A stretch of DNA of 64,000 bases from Phycisphaeraceae bacterium (lineage in GTDB: Bacteria; Planctomycetota; Phycisphaerae; Phycisphaerales; Phycisphaeraceae), in contig JADZCR010000002.1 of NCBI GenBank assembly GCA_020851465.1, forward strand, positions 213,081-277,080. Direction: 5' to 3'. The notes under the pieces are model-generated. The model did no database searches and was not told where the DNA came from. It saw only the letters and a list, made by a program, of their open reading frames with translations. Positions 17,169-25,536 of the stretch are shown piece after piece (positions within the stretch are counted from its first letter, which is position 1; every line of letters starts with the position of its first letter). The position numbers and the translations under genes were made by a program.

Positions 17169-19070
17169 ATGGAAAAAGACAAGAACGCCCTTTCGAGTTC
17201 AACCGATTCAATGACCGGTGGAATCCCTGTTGCGACCTCCTTAAGCCCGCTGCTGCGTCGGGTGGAGTCGCCGCCACCAGCGGCATTGATTGACCGCCGC
17301 GTGCTGCTTTTTTCCGTGATCGCAGCTTTGCTGGGGATGGTTTCAGCATTCGTAGCGCAGGCGATGCTCGCGTTGATCGGGCTGATTACCAACGTCTCAT
17401 TTCACCAGCACTTCGCTTTTAACAAGCAGGCATCACCCATCGGCCACACGCTGGGGCTATGGGTCATCCTCGTGCCGGTAGGCGGCGCACTGGTCATCGG
17501 CCTCATGGCGCGATTCGGTCATGAAGCCATCCGCGGCGACGGCATTCCGGAGGCCATGGAGAAAGTGCTCACCAGCCGCAGCCGCATCGCGCCGCGCATC
17601 ACCTGGCTCAAGCCGCTCTCGGCTGCCATCTCCATCGGTACGGGCGGGCCGTTCGGGGCTGAGGGGCCGGTGATTTCAACCGGCGGTGCGCTGGGTTCCT
17701 ACATCGGTCAGATTTTCAGCGTCACCGCGCTGGAGCGAAAAACGCTGCTGGCGGCGGGGGCGGCGGCGGGCATCGGTGCGACGTTCGGCACACCCATCGC
17801 TGCAGTGATGCTGGCGATCGAAGTGTTGCTCTTTGAGTTTCGGCCTCGCTCGCTGATTCCGGTGGTGCTGGCGACGGCTGTCGCTTCCGGGCTGAGGGTG
17901 ATGCTCGAGGGCAGCGAAGCGATCTTCTCCATGCCGGATATCGCCGCTCCGACACAGAGCGCGCTGGCACTTTATACGGCGATCGGCGCACTTGTCGGAC
18001 TGATCTCGGTCTTTGTCACGCGCGGCGTGCACTGGATCGAATCCGCGTTTGAACATCTGCCGATCCACTGGATGTGGTGGCCGGCGATGGGTGCGGTGAT
18101 CGTCGGCATCATCGGTTACTTTCAGCCGGCGACGCTCGGCGTCGGTTACATCAATATCAAACACATTCTCTGGCAGGATGATGCTTTCCCCGTCAAGGCG
18201 GCGCTCATCCTGGCGGTGCTCAAGCTGATTTCCTGGTCTGTGGCATTAGGCAGCGGTACGTCGGGCGGGACGCTCGCTCCGCTTTTTACGATCGGCGGCG
18301 GATTCGGCGCGGTCATCGGGGCAGGCATCGCCTGGTTGCTGCCTCATGCGGGCGTGGATCCGCGCATCGCTGCGCTGGTCGGCATGGCCGCCATGTTCGC
18401 CGGTGCATCACGGGCACTGCTCTTTTCCGTGGTGTTCGGTTTTGAATCCACGTTCCAGACCAACGGCCTGCTCCCGCTGCTGCTGGGTTGCGCCGCGGCA
18501 TATCTGGTCTCGTGCCTGCTCATGCGCGAAACCTTGATGACGGAAAAAGTGGAACGTCGCGGCACACGAGTGCCCTACGAATACGTCGCGGACTTTCTCA
18601 ATCAGGTGAGCGTACGCGATGCCTGCACCAAGAACGTCATCGCACTCAAGGCTGACGATACCGTGGCGCACGTGATGGCCTGGCGAGCCAATGGAGAAGA
18701 GGGCTCCACGCATCAGGGCTTTCCCGTGCTTGATGAAACCGGCTTGCTTCTGGGAGTGGTGACCAGACGTGATATCGACGCCTGCTGCACTGAAAACTCC
18801 CGGAAAATCCGTGAGCTGATCCGACGGCCTCCGGTCGTCGTTTACGACGATTGCACACTCCGCGAAGCGGCTGACCACATGGTGAGCCACGACATCGGAC
18901 GCTTGCCGGTGATCTCACGGCAAAACCCCGATCAACTGGTCGGCATCCTGACACGCAGCGATTTGCTCTCGGCACACCGTCGCCGACTCGACGAAACAAA
19001 CCGCGCAGAGCCAAGCATCGGATGGCCCAAGATCACCTTCGGCAGCGCGGCAGCGGACAAACATGAGTGA
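17169..19070 (+). CDS. ClC-family chloride channel/transporter with C-terminal CBS pair
   Basis: A 633-aa protein. The ClC core (about residues 40-460) has selectivity motif 1 as GDGIPEA, the gating-glutamate motif as GPFGAEGPVIS, and motif 3 as GTSGGTLAPLFTIGGGFG. Two CBS domains fill about residues 480-615. The gating Glu is present, so a Cl-/H+ antiporter is as likely as a channel. The N-terminal 35 residues are polar. I chose ATG 17169; a GTG at 17007 would add 54 unconserved residues, and no strong ribosome-binding site distinguishes them. The roughly 200-bp gap from the kinase gene suggests its own promoter. It ends 40 bp before rnpA. Confidence 0.9.
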   Translation: MEKDKNALSSSTDSMTGGIPVATSLSPLLRRVESPPPAALIDRRVLLFSVIAALLGMVSAFVAQAMLALIGLITNVSFHQHFAFNKQASPIGHTLGLWVILVPVGGALVIGLMARFGHEAIRGDGIPEAMEKVLTSRSRIAPRITWLKPLSAAISIGTGGPFGAEGPVISTGGALGSYIGQIFSVTALERKTLLAAGAAAGIGATFGTPIAAVMLAIEVLLFEFRPRSLIPVVLATAVASGLRVMLEGSEAIFSMPDIAAPTQSALALYTAIGALVGLISVFVTRGVHWIESAFEHLPIHWMWWPAMGAVIVGIIGYFQPATLGVGYINIKHILWQDDAFPVKAALILAVLKLISWSVALGSGTSGGTLAPLFTIGGGFGAVIGAGIAWLLPHAGVDPRIAALVGMAAMFAGASRALLFSVVFGFESTFQTNGLLPLLLGCAAAYLVSCLLMRETLMTEKVERRGTRVPYEYVADFLNQVSVRDACTKNVIALKADDTVAHVMAWRANGEEGSTHQGFPVLDETGLLLGVVTRRDIDACCTENSRKIRELIRRPPVVVYDDCTLREAADHMVSHDIGRLPVISRQNPDQLVGILTRSDLLSAHRRRLDETNRAEPSIGWPKITFGSAAADKHE

Positions 19071-19110
19071 TGCGCCTTGCTTCCAGTGGTTAACGTGTCA
19101 TGCTTGAGCC

Positions 19111-19485
19111 ATGCCACCCGCTGCGAAAACCCTTCGTTTCACCGCTCGGCACCGATTGCACGGCGCGCCGGCGTTTGCGGCGGTTTACGACGCGAAGGTT
19201 AAAAAAAATGCTGGTCCTTTGACGGCATTCGCCCGACCCAACGATCTGCCCCATCCACGGCTGGGCTTGAGCGTGCCTCGACGTGTCGGTACAGCGGCGG
19301 CCCGCAACCGCGTCAAACGGCTGATCCGTGAGGCCTTTCGCATCAGCCAGCACGACTGGCTTCGTGGCTACGATGTAGTGGTGGTGGTCAGGCCGCACAA
19401 ACCGGCTGAGCTTTCGGACTATCAGCGAATGCTCCTTTCGCTGATGCGGGCCCTGCACCTGGAATGGGCGCGGCGGTCGGCATAG
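19111..19485 (+). CDS. rnpA: Ribonuclease P protein component
   Basis: A 124-aa basic protein with the family signature RNRVKRLIREAFR and LGLSVPRRVGTAAARNRVKR preceding it. RnpA binds the catalytic RNase P RNA and helps process tRNA 5' ends. The usual upstream partner rpmH (ribosomal protein L34) is not here: a ClC gene precedes instead. The usual downstream partner yidD follows after 49 bp. So the conserved rpmH-rnpA-yidD-yidC order is partly kept, without the rpmH and yidC ends. Confidence 0.94.
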   Translation: MPPAAKTLRFTARHRLHGAPAFAAVYDAKVKKNAGPLTAFARPNDLPHPRLGLSVPRRVGTAAARNRVKRLIREAFRISQHDWLRGYDVVVVVRPHKPAELSDYQRMLLSLMRALHLEWARRSA

Positions 19486-19534
19486 CAACAGCGACAGGCC
19501 TGCTGAGAGTCTTACCCATACGTGTGATGAAACC

Positions 19535-19792
19535 ATGGAAACACGCGATCCGATTCCCGAAACAGTGACTCGACGGGTGGGATTCGTGTCGCGTATTTTG
19601 ATCTTTCTGGTTTATGTGTATCGTGCGACGCTGGGGCATTTTCTCGGCGGTCACTGCCGATATGATCCGACGTGCAGCCAGTACATGATTGATGCCATCC
19701 GCAAATACGGCCCATGGCGCGGCGGATGGCGCGGACTGCGGCGGATCGGTCGCTGCCACCCGTGGGGCGGTTGCGGATATGATCCTGCCTGA
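19535..19792 (+). CDS. yidD: Membrane protein insertion efficiency factor YidD
   Basis: An 85-aa protein with the complete family pattern: YRATLGHFLGGHCRYDPTCS followed by QYMIDAIRKYGPWRGGWRGL and a C-terminal RCHPWGGCGYDP. YidD is a small membrane-associated protein that helps YidC insert inner-membrane proteins. Its position directly after rnpA is the classical arrangement. It is 21 bp upstream of the YihY-family gene. The N-terminal 17 residues are more polar than in most members. Confidence 0.93.
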   Translation: METRDPIPETVTRRVGFVSRILIFLVYVYRATLGHFLGGHCRYDPTCSQYMIDAIRKYGPWRGGWRGLRRIGRCHPWGGCGYDPA

Positions 19793-19813
19793 TAACCACC
19801 CCCGAGGCACGGC

Positions 19814-21343
19814 ATGAGATTGCCCGCGTTCCTTGGCCGACTTTCCAAATGGTTCTTTGGTGAATCCACCTGGGCAGGTCGCCTTCGCTACCTCTACGAC
19901 TTCACCCGACACTGCATCGGTGAGTTGAGGCATGACAGCGCCGATCAGATGGCAGCCTCGCTGACCTATCGCACGATCTTCAGCCTCGTGCCGATGTTCG
20001 TGCTGGCGTTGATTGTCTTCCGAGGGTTTGGCGGTTTCGACACCCAGAAAGCTGCTCAGGATCTTCAGGGCCGCATCCTCGCCTGGAGCGGGCTTTCCTC
20101 GATCACCTATGACGAGAACGACCACAGCCCGGACACCCCTGCTGCGACCCACAGCGCAACTAGCCCGGAGTTGACGGCACCCGTCAGCACGCACCCTGCT
20201 GCGCATCCTTCACTCGATACCGCCGAGGAAAAAAAAGGTGCCCGTGAAGGCGTGCAGATCATTCTTTCTCGTCTGACCGATCAGGTCTCCAACGTCAGCC
20301 TCAAGAGTATCGGTGCCATCGGACTGGTCCTCTTTATTTGGGCGGCGATTGGATTAGCGATCTCACTGGAATCAAGCTTTAACACGATCTACAACGCCCC
20401 GCGCGGACGGCCGTGGCACCTGCGCGTCACGATCTACTGGGCGGCAATCACGCTCGGACCCGTGCTGCTATTCGTGAGTCTCTATCTCTCGCAGAAGTTT
20501 AATCTGACGGTGGAAAGCCTCCGAAGCACCTCCACGCTCAGCTCCAGCAGCGGTACGGACAGCAACTCCTTCATCGTTTATGTCGGCGCGGTATTGACGA
20601 CCGCACTGAAGCTCTTAAGTCGATGCACCGCTCTGCTGGCGAGTTGGCTGCTGCTTTTCCTGCTCTACCGGCTGATGCCTAACACCAAGGTCCGCTGGCG
20701 GCCGGCATTAATGGGCAGCTTCGTCGCTGCGATTTTGTGGGAGGCGGGAAAAGTTCTTTTCCAGCTCTACGTGCGCAAGGCTGTGCCCTATTCTGCGATC
20801 TACGGATCTCTGGGGCTGGTGCCGCTCTTTCTTTTCTGGATCTACATTACGTGGCTGATCGTGCTGTTCGGCCTGGTGCTGTCCTACACGTTACAGGTGA
20901 TGAAGAGCGGCAACTTCAAATACGCTGCTGCCCACGCTCAGCACGACCATTTCTACGACCCTCGCTGGCTGATTCCCATGATGGGGGTCATCGGACGGGC
21001 ATTTGTCGATGGTCGGACTGTCACACGTGAGCAGGTCGCCCATGACCTCACACTTCCCGCTCGCGTGGTAGCGGGGCTGGCGGAGAGTCTCGAAGGCGCA
21101 GGACTGATCCATTCCACACAGCTACGCGGCGATGGCGATGTCGGATATGTGCTTGCGATGCCACCGGAAAAAATTCCAGTAACACGCCTGCTCGACCTGA
21201 GCCGCACTATTGCAATGCAGACGCAGGTTGACGAGCAATCTTCCGCGGATCGAAACAAGATTCCCGGCTGGTCGTTGCTGGATGACCTCTCGATGGCTCA
21301 ACAGGTGAAGGCCGGTGACGCGACACTCGCCAATCTGCTCTGA
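19814..21343 (+). CDS. YihY/BrkB-family membrane protein with C-terminal winged-helix-like region
   Basis: A 509-aa protein. The YihY/virulence factor BrkB domain begins with MAASLTYRTIFSLVPMFVLA (about residues 46-65) and continues through six membrane segments to about residue 365, with YNAPRGRPWHLR and LYRLMPNTKVRWRPA typical of the family. An Ala/Thr/His-rich polar insert lies at about residues 95-145, after the first membrane segment. Residues about 385-470 (VTREQVAHDLTLPARVVAGL) resemble a winged helix. The family was once annotated as RNase BN, which is not supported; the function is unknown, possibly transport. The gene is the last of the rnpA-yidD-yihY run. Confidence 0.88.
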   Translation: MRLPAFLGRLSKWFFGESTWAGRLRYLYDFTRHCIGELRHDSADQMAASLTYRTIFSLVPMFVLALIVFRGFGGFDTQKAAQDLQGRILAWSGLSSITYDENDHSPDTPAATHSATSPELTAPVSTHPAAHPSLDTAEEKKGAREGVQIILSRLTDQVSNVSLKSIGAIGLVLFIWAAIGLAISLESSFNTIYNAPRGRPWHLRVTIYWAAITLGPVLLFVSLYLSQKFNLTVESLRSTSTLSSSSGTDSNSFIVYVGAVLTTALKLLSRCTALLASWLLLFLLYRLMPNTKVRWRPALMGSFVAAILWEAGKVLFQLYVRKAVPYSAIYGSLGLVPLFLFWIYITWLIVLFGLVLSYTLQVMKSGNFKYAAAHAQHDHFYDPRWLIPMMGVIGRAFVDGRTVTREQVAHDLTLPARVVAGLAESLEGAGLIHSTQLRGDGDVGYVLAMPPEKIPVTRLLDLSRTIAMQTQVDEQSSADRNKIPGWSLLDDLSMAQQVKAGDATLANLL

Positions 21344-21444
21344 CGCGAACCCTCACCCGGACACATGCAGCAGTCGAAAATGCGGGTTGCTATCCCGACT
21401 TTGCGGGGTAAAACAAGCAGCGAAAAACCATCTGCTTCCGTAAT

Positions 21445-22809
21445 TCAGTCGATGCGGCCGAAAATACCCCACGCCCTGCCGCCATTGCTGTCCAGCACGA
21501 TTACGAGATCGTTGCTGCCGCGCTTGAGCGGAATGTGCAGTGCAAGCTTGTCAGGATGAGCGGGATTGGTTCCCGGACCGTCAAAGACCTGCTCGCCATT
21601 GATCCATATGCGGATCGGGCCGTCGTAACCGACCGTAAGTGTCGCGCGGCGATCTGTCACGCTCGACACGTTTGCCGCGAAATACACCAACCCCGGCTGG
21701 CCGGCGATCTGCTCACGCGCATCGACAAAGCCCTCGGCAATATCACCCGGCGGAGCAGCAGCGACTGTCTTGACCTTGAGATTATGGGCCGTCACCGCAT
21801 CCGGACGCGCATCGGTCATGGATCGGTTTTCCAGCAGGTTGGACACCCGCCATTCCGGAATGAATCCACGCCCCTTTCCGCCGCGGGAAGACGGCGAGTC
21901 GTCAATAAAAAACGGCTGCGTCCAAGCGAACTTCTCTCCAGGCCCCCAACACTCGAAACGTACATACTTGCTGCGAGGCGGAACCGTCACTTCAATCGAT
22001 GATGCGTCGGCGACCGCAAATCGCTGAGCTGTGTTTTTCAACGCGACGATCCGCTGGGCATTTTCCGTCTCGATGCGGATACGGTCACCGTTGACGTGGA
22101 TGCCGGAGATCGTCACTCCGGTCGAGCAGTAGAAACGGCCATTGACCAGTGAGTCGATCACGCCGTCAAGCGTGCGCTCCTTGACATAGGCCGTATTCCA
22201 GCCAAGCTCGACGTCACCGCTGGCGGCGTGGCTGTCATCATTGGCGAATCCCCAGATCCTCCTGCCCTCGTTCAACAACATGTCCCACTTGTTGGTTGCG
22301 TAGGGGCTGCCCTCAAGCCGACAGATCACGCCATTAAAAATTTCGACGCCGATGTAACCGGTCCACTCGCGGAGTTGTTCGATCGAGCAGTGGTCGAAAT
22401 TGCCGTGCCAATTGGGATGGTTTATGACGGCGAAACCACGGCCGCGCTTCCCGTTCGACTCAGACCCTATACCGCAGGCGTTGATTTGGTTCAGCACTTC
22501 CTGGCGGTAACGGGACGGCTTGACATAACGGTCGGCATCGACGTGCAGCAGGTGCGGCCCCAAGGCACTGACCTCATTGCCCGGAATCAGGATCATCCCA
22601 CGCCGGCTCCACTCGGCGCACTCATCGCGCGACGAGAGAATGTCGTGGTCGGACAACATAAGGAAGCCGTACCCGCGTGCTGCGTAGTCGTCGATGACTG
22701 CCTGTGGAGTGCGCTCGCCGTCGCTGCGGGTCGAGTGAGCGTGGAGATTACCGCGCAGCCACTGGCCGCCGGTCAGATCGGTGTAGGGGTGGGAAATCTG
22801 CATGGCCAA
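21445..22809 (-). CDS. CehA/McbA-type PHP metallohydrolase with C-terminal beta-sandwich
   Basis: A 454-aa protein. The PHP-domain metal motifs are visible: GNLHAHSTRSDGERTP near residue 20, MLSDHDIL near residue 53, INHPNWHG near residue 128 and FANDDSHAA near residue 190. These are the His/Asp ligands of a metal-dependent phosphoesterase or hydrolase of the CehA/McbA subgroup. Residues about 345-454 form a separate module (YDGPIRIWINGEQVFDGPG) that resembles the jelly-roll sugar-binding domains of secreted carbohydrate enzymes. There is no signal peptide. Substrate is unknown. It lies downstream of nuoH on the same strand, 74 bp away. Confidence 0.82.
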   Translation of the reverse strand: MAMQISHPYTDLTGGQWLRGNLHAHSTRSDGERTPQAVIDDYAARGYGFLMLSDHDILSSRDECAEWSRRGMILIPGNEVSALGPHLLHVDADRYVKPSRYRQEVLNQINACGIGSESNGKRGRGFAVINHPNWHGNFDHCSIEQLREWTGYIGVEIFNGVICRLEGSPYATNKWDMLLNEGRRIWGFANDDSHAASGDVELGWNTAYVKERTLDGVIDSLVNGRFYCSTGVTISGIHVNGDRIRIETENAQRIVALKNTAQRFAVADASSIEVTVPPRSKYVRFECWGPGEKFAWTQPFFIDDSPSSRGGKGRGFIPEWRVSNLLENRSMTDARPDAVTAHNLKVKTVAAAPPGDIAEGFVDAREQIAGQPGLVYFAANVSSVTDRRATLTVGYDGPIRIWINGEQVFDGPGTNPAHPDKLALHIPLKRGSNDLVIVLDSNGGRAWGIFGRID

Positions 22810-22883
22810 TCGTCAACGGAATATGGGCGGTCGAGTCGCCGCCGTTCCAACAGCGAACGTCTCTCGACCTGTTACAAGTCGAT

Positions 22884-24368
22884 TTATCCTGCTGCCGGCT
22901 TCGGTGAGTTCGTGTGGCCGATTTCGCGGTCGCCGGGCGTGAAGCTCTCCTGACCGACAGGCATGACATCGGGAAAGAAGCTCTGCGGCGGCTGTGTGCG
23001 GCGGTGAACCCACGCCCAGAAAACCACACCGGCAGCGACGGCGACTGTCGCCACACCGATCACGGTCAGCACGATCTGTGTGGTGAACTGGAGCCAGGAC
23101 CCATTGCTCACAAGATGCGCCAGACGGGTCGGCGTGATGTGCTGATAGGGAGCATATGCCGAGGGTGAATCGACCAGCCACACCCACAGGGCCGTACCCG
23201 CAAACATCACCAGTGATGCAGGGAGCAGAACCTTCACGCAGGCGTAAAGCACCTGATCAATACGGATGCGCGGCAGCGTCCAGCGCAGCCACATCTGGAT
23301 GAAGACCATGCTCATCGCCTTGATGACAAACCAGAACAAGCCGTAAAAATTCAGGAGCAGCAGCTTGACCGGTGAGCCGCCCAGACCCATGGCAGCGGAA
23401 GTCGCCTCCCAGCCGTGAGCCGCGGTGATCGCACCATTGAAGAACTGCTGACCGGCGTGGATCGGATCATAACCCAGCGCGTGATAAATCGGATCGAAAA
23501 TTCCCAGCGGACTCGTCCATGAGCCTAAAAAGAGAGCCGCCTGAATACCGCCGACGATGAACATGCCTGCGTATTCAGCAAAGAAAAAGAAGCTGAAACG
23601 CAGCCCGCTGTATTCCGTGTGGAATCCTGCGACCAGTTCACTTTCTGATTCTGGAAGATCAAACGGTGCCCGCTTGTTGGCTGCGAGGCTCGAAATGAAA
23701 TAGAGAAGGAAAGCCACGAATACGAACGGATTGTGATAGACGAACCAGTCCCAGATCCCAGCACCCTGAAGATAGCCAAGCTCCACAAGGTCGAGCGTAC
23801 CAGCGACGAGCAGCCCACAGATGATCGAGATTCCCAACGGAATCTCGTAGCTGACCATCTGGCAGGCTTCTCGCATTGCGCCGTAGATCGACCACTTGGA
23901 ATTACTCGCCCAGCCGGCGAGGATCACGCCCATAACTTCCACCGAGAGAACCGCGACGACGTACAACACGCCGATATTGAGCCGCGACTCAAAAATAAAC
24001 TGCGGGCCAAACGGCAAAGCCAGAAACGCCGCGAATACCGGCGCGAACGCCAGATAAGGCGCGAGCCGGAAAAGGAAGGCATCCGCCCCGGTGGGCATGA
24101 GGTCTTCTTTGAGGATGAGCTTGATACCGTCGGCGATCGACTGAGACCAGCCGTGCCAGCCGCCGACGTGCATCGGGCCGTAGCGGCCCTGCATGTGGCC
24201 GGCGACTTTACGCTCCCACCAGATGCTGAACATGGCGATCACGCTGATTCCCGCGAGAAACACCGTGGCGACGATGAGTACCTTGATAAGGATGACAAGC
24301 CAGATGCCGTACTGGGCGTAATCGACGCCGAGGTGAACGGCCAGTTGTTGCGCCAATTGCTCGATCAT
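22884..24368 (-). CDS. nuoH: NADH-quinone oxidoreductase subunit H, orphan copy
   Basis: A 494-aa NuoH/ND1 protein, the proton-channel subunit at the quinone site of complex I. Conserved pieces include RKVAGHMQGRYGPMHVGGWH, the acidic-loop ASNSKWSIYGAMREACQMVS and RAPFDLPESESELVAGFHTE, plus SFFFFAEYAGMF. It is clearly longer than the common 320-350 aa form because of a loop around residues 285-340 and a C-terminal region with an extra hydrophobic segment and a polar tail. No other nuo gene is in the window; both neighbours encode PHP-domain proteins. The rest of complex I is presumably elsewhere, or this is a second copy. Confidence 0.93.
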   Translation of the reverse strand: MIEQLAQQLAVHLGVDYAQYGIWLVILIKVLIVATVFLAGISVIAMFSIWWERKVAGHMQGRYGPMHVGGWHGWSQSIADGIKLILKEDLMPTGADAFLFRLAPYLAFAPVFAAFLALPFGPQFIFESRLNIGVLYVVAVLSVEVMGVILAGWASNSKWSIYGAMREACQMVSYEIPLGISIICGLLVAGTLDLVELGYLQGAGIWDWFVYHNPFVFVAFLLYFISSLAANKRAPFDLPESESELVAGFHTEYSGLRFSFFFFAEYAGMFIVGGIQAALFLGSWTSPLGIFDPIYHALGYDPIHAGQQFFNGAITAAHGWEATSAAMGLGGSPVKLLLLNFYGLFWFVIKAMSMVFIQMWLRWTLPRIRIDQVLYACVKVLLPASLVMFAGTALWVWLVDSPSAYAPYQHITPTRLAHLVSNGSWLQFTTQIVLTVIGVATVAVAAGVVFWAWVHRRTQPPQSFFPDVMPVGQESFTPGDREIGHTNSPKPAAG

Positions 24369-24477
24369 GAAAATCTCGGATTAAGGCCGGCTGAGCCAGC
24401 TGAGCGTCGGCGGATTGTAGCAACGGCAGGATTGACTCGCCAAAGGTACCCAGCGTGGGTGGGCCGAGCGGGGCGAG

Positions 24478-25359
24478 TCAATTTCGTTTCTCTCGCGCCA
24501 GACGCAGTTTCTCGTACACCTCCAGGGGGATGTTCTGACTGCCGAGCTTCACCGGCTTGCGGGTGCCGTGGAAATCACTTCCGCCGCTGATAAGAAGGCC
24601 GAGATTCTGGGCGAGTTTGGTGTATTGTTCGACCTCGGCTGGAGTGTGTTCGCTGTGGCGTGTCTCCATGCCGTCAAGACCGAACGATTTCAGTCGTGTG
24701 ACACAGTGGATCAGCTCATCTTCATCACGACATCGAAGCTGCACCGGGTGCGCTAATATCGCCAAGCCGCCGGCGTGGTGTATCGCCTCGATGGCGTGCG
24801 TGGGTGAGAGAGTGTCTTTCCGCACATAAGCAGGTTTTCCCTCGCCGATGTACTTAGTAAACGCATCCTGATTACTTTTGACATAACCCTTTTTCACCAT
24901 GATCTGCGCGATATGCGGGCGGCCGATGATCTCCGTGCCAGAGGCCGCCGCCAGCTCACGAACCTCGTCGTAATCAATTTTGACGCCCAGTTCCTGGAGC
25001 TTGCGGACGATTTGAGGGTTCCGATCCCTGCGAGCAATGAGCAGTCGCTCGTGGATCGTGTGCAGTTGGGGATCATCGTGGCGTACGAATAAACCCAGGA
25101 TGTGAAGCGTGCCGAGCTTTTTATCAGCCTCGGTTTTGACGCGCAGAGCTAAAATGTCAGCCGAAAGCTCGATACCGGGGACGAACGTAACACCCGCAGC
25201 CTCGCACCCCTGTGCACAATCGCAAAGTCCCTGCGTGGTGTCGTGGTCCGTCAATGCAATGACCTGCACTCCCAACGAAGCCGCCAACGGCCCGAGCGCC
25301 TCGGGCGCGAGCGTGCCGTCGGAGGCGGTTGAGTGCATATGCAGATCACACGAAGACAT
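24478..25359 (-). CDS. PHP-domain phosphoesterase (TrpH/RNase AM-like)
   Basis: A 293-aa PHP protein. Metal motifs in order are DLHMHSTASDGTLAP at the N-terminus, ALTDHDTTQG, PGIELSAD, GRPHIAQIM, ILAHPVQL and GSDFHGTRKP. This set matches the YciV/TrpH family, whose E. coli member (RNase AM) is a 5'-3' exonuclease that also acts on 3',5'-nucleoside bisphosphates. I chose the ATG at 25359 because the domain starts at once there; the longer frame from 25419 adds 20 unconserved residues. A TATAAT box sits only 9 nt before this ATG, so the mRNA may be nearly leaderless. Confidence 0.88.
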   Translation of the reverse strand: MSSCDLHMHSTASDGTLAPEALGPLAASLGVQVIALTDHDTTQGLCDCAQGCEAAGVTFVPGIELSADILALRVKTEADKKLGTLHILGLFVRHDDPQLHTIHERLLIARRDRNPQIVRKLQELGVKIDYDEVRELAAASGTEIIGRPHIAQIMVKKGYVKSNQDAFTKYIGEGKPAYVRKDTLSPTHAIEAIHHAGGLAILAHPVQLRCRDEDELIHCVTRLKSFGLDGMETRHSEHTPAEVEQYTKLAQNLGLLISGGSDFHGTRKPVKLGSQNIPLEVYEKLRLAREKRN

Positions 25360-25368
25360 TCGGTAGCA

Positions 25369-25374
25369 ATTATA
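25369..25374 (-). promoter_or_regulatory. Consensus -10 box close to the PHP-gene start
   Basis: On the minus strand the bases read TATAAT, a perfect -10 hexamer, 9 nt before ATG 25359. Transcription from it would begin 2-4 nt before the start codon. No clear -35 box is visible at 16-18 bp, so this rests on one hexamer. Confidence 0.35.
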
Positions 25375-25536
25375 GCGGTATGACGAGCCACGAGGTATTC
25401 CGCAGGTTAAATAAATCATCTCCGCAGTTCACAAAAAAAGTGAATTCAACTGCTGTACGAACACCCTGGCATCGTCGCATTGAGATATGATCCACCGTCG
25501 ATCTTCTTCACCCGGATTCATCAAGGAAAAATTTCG

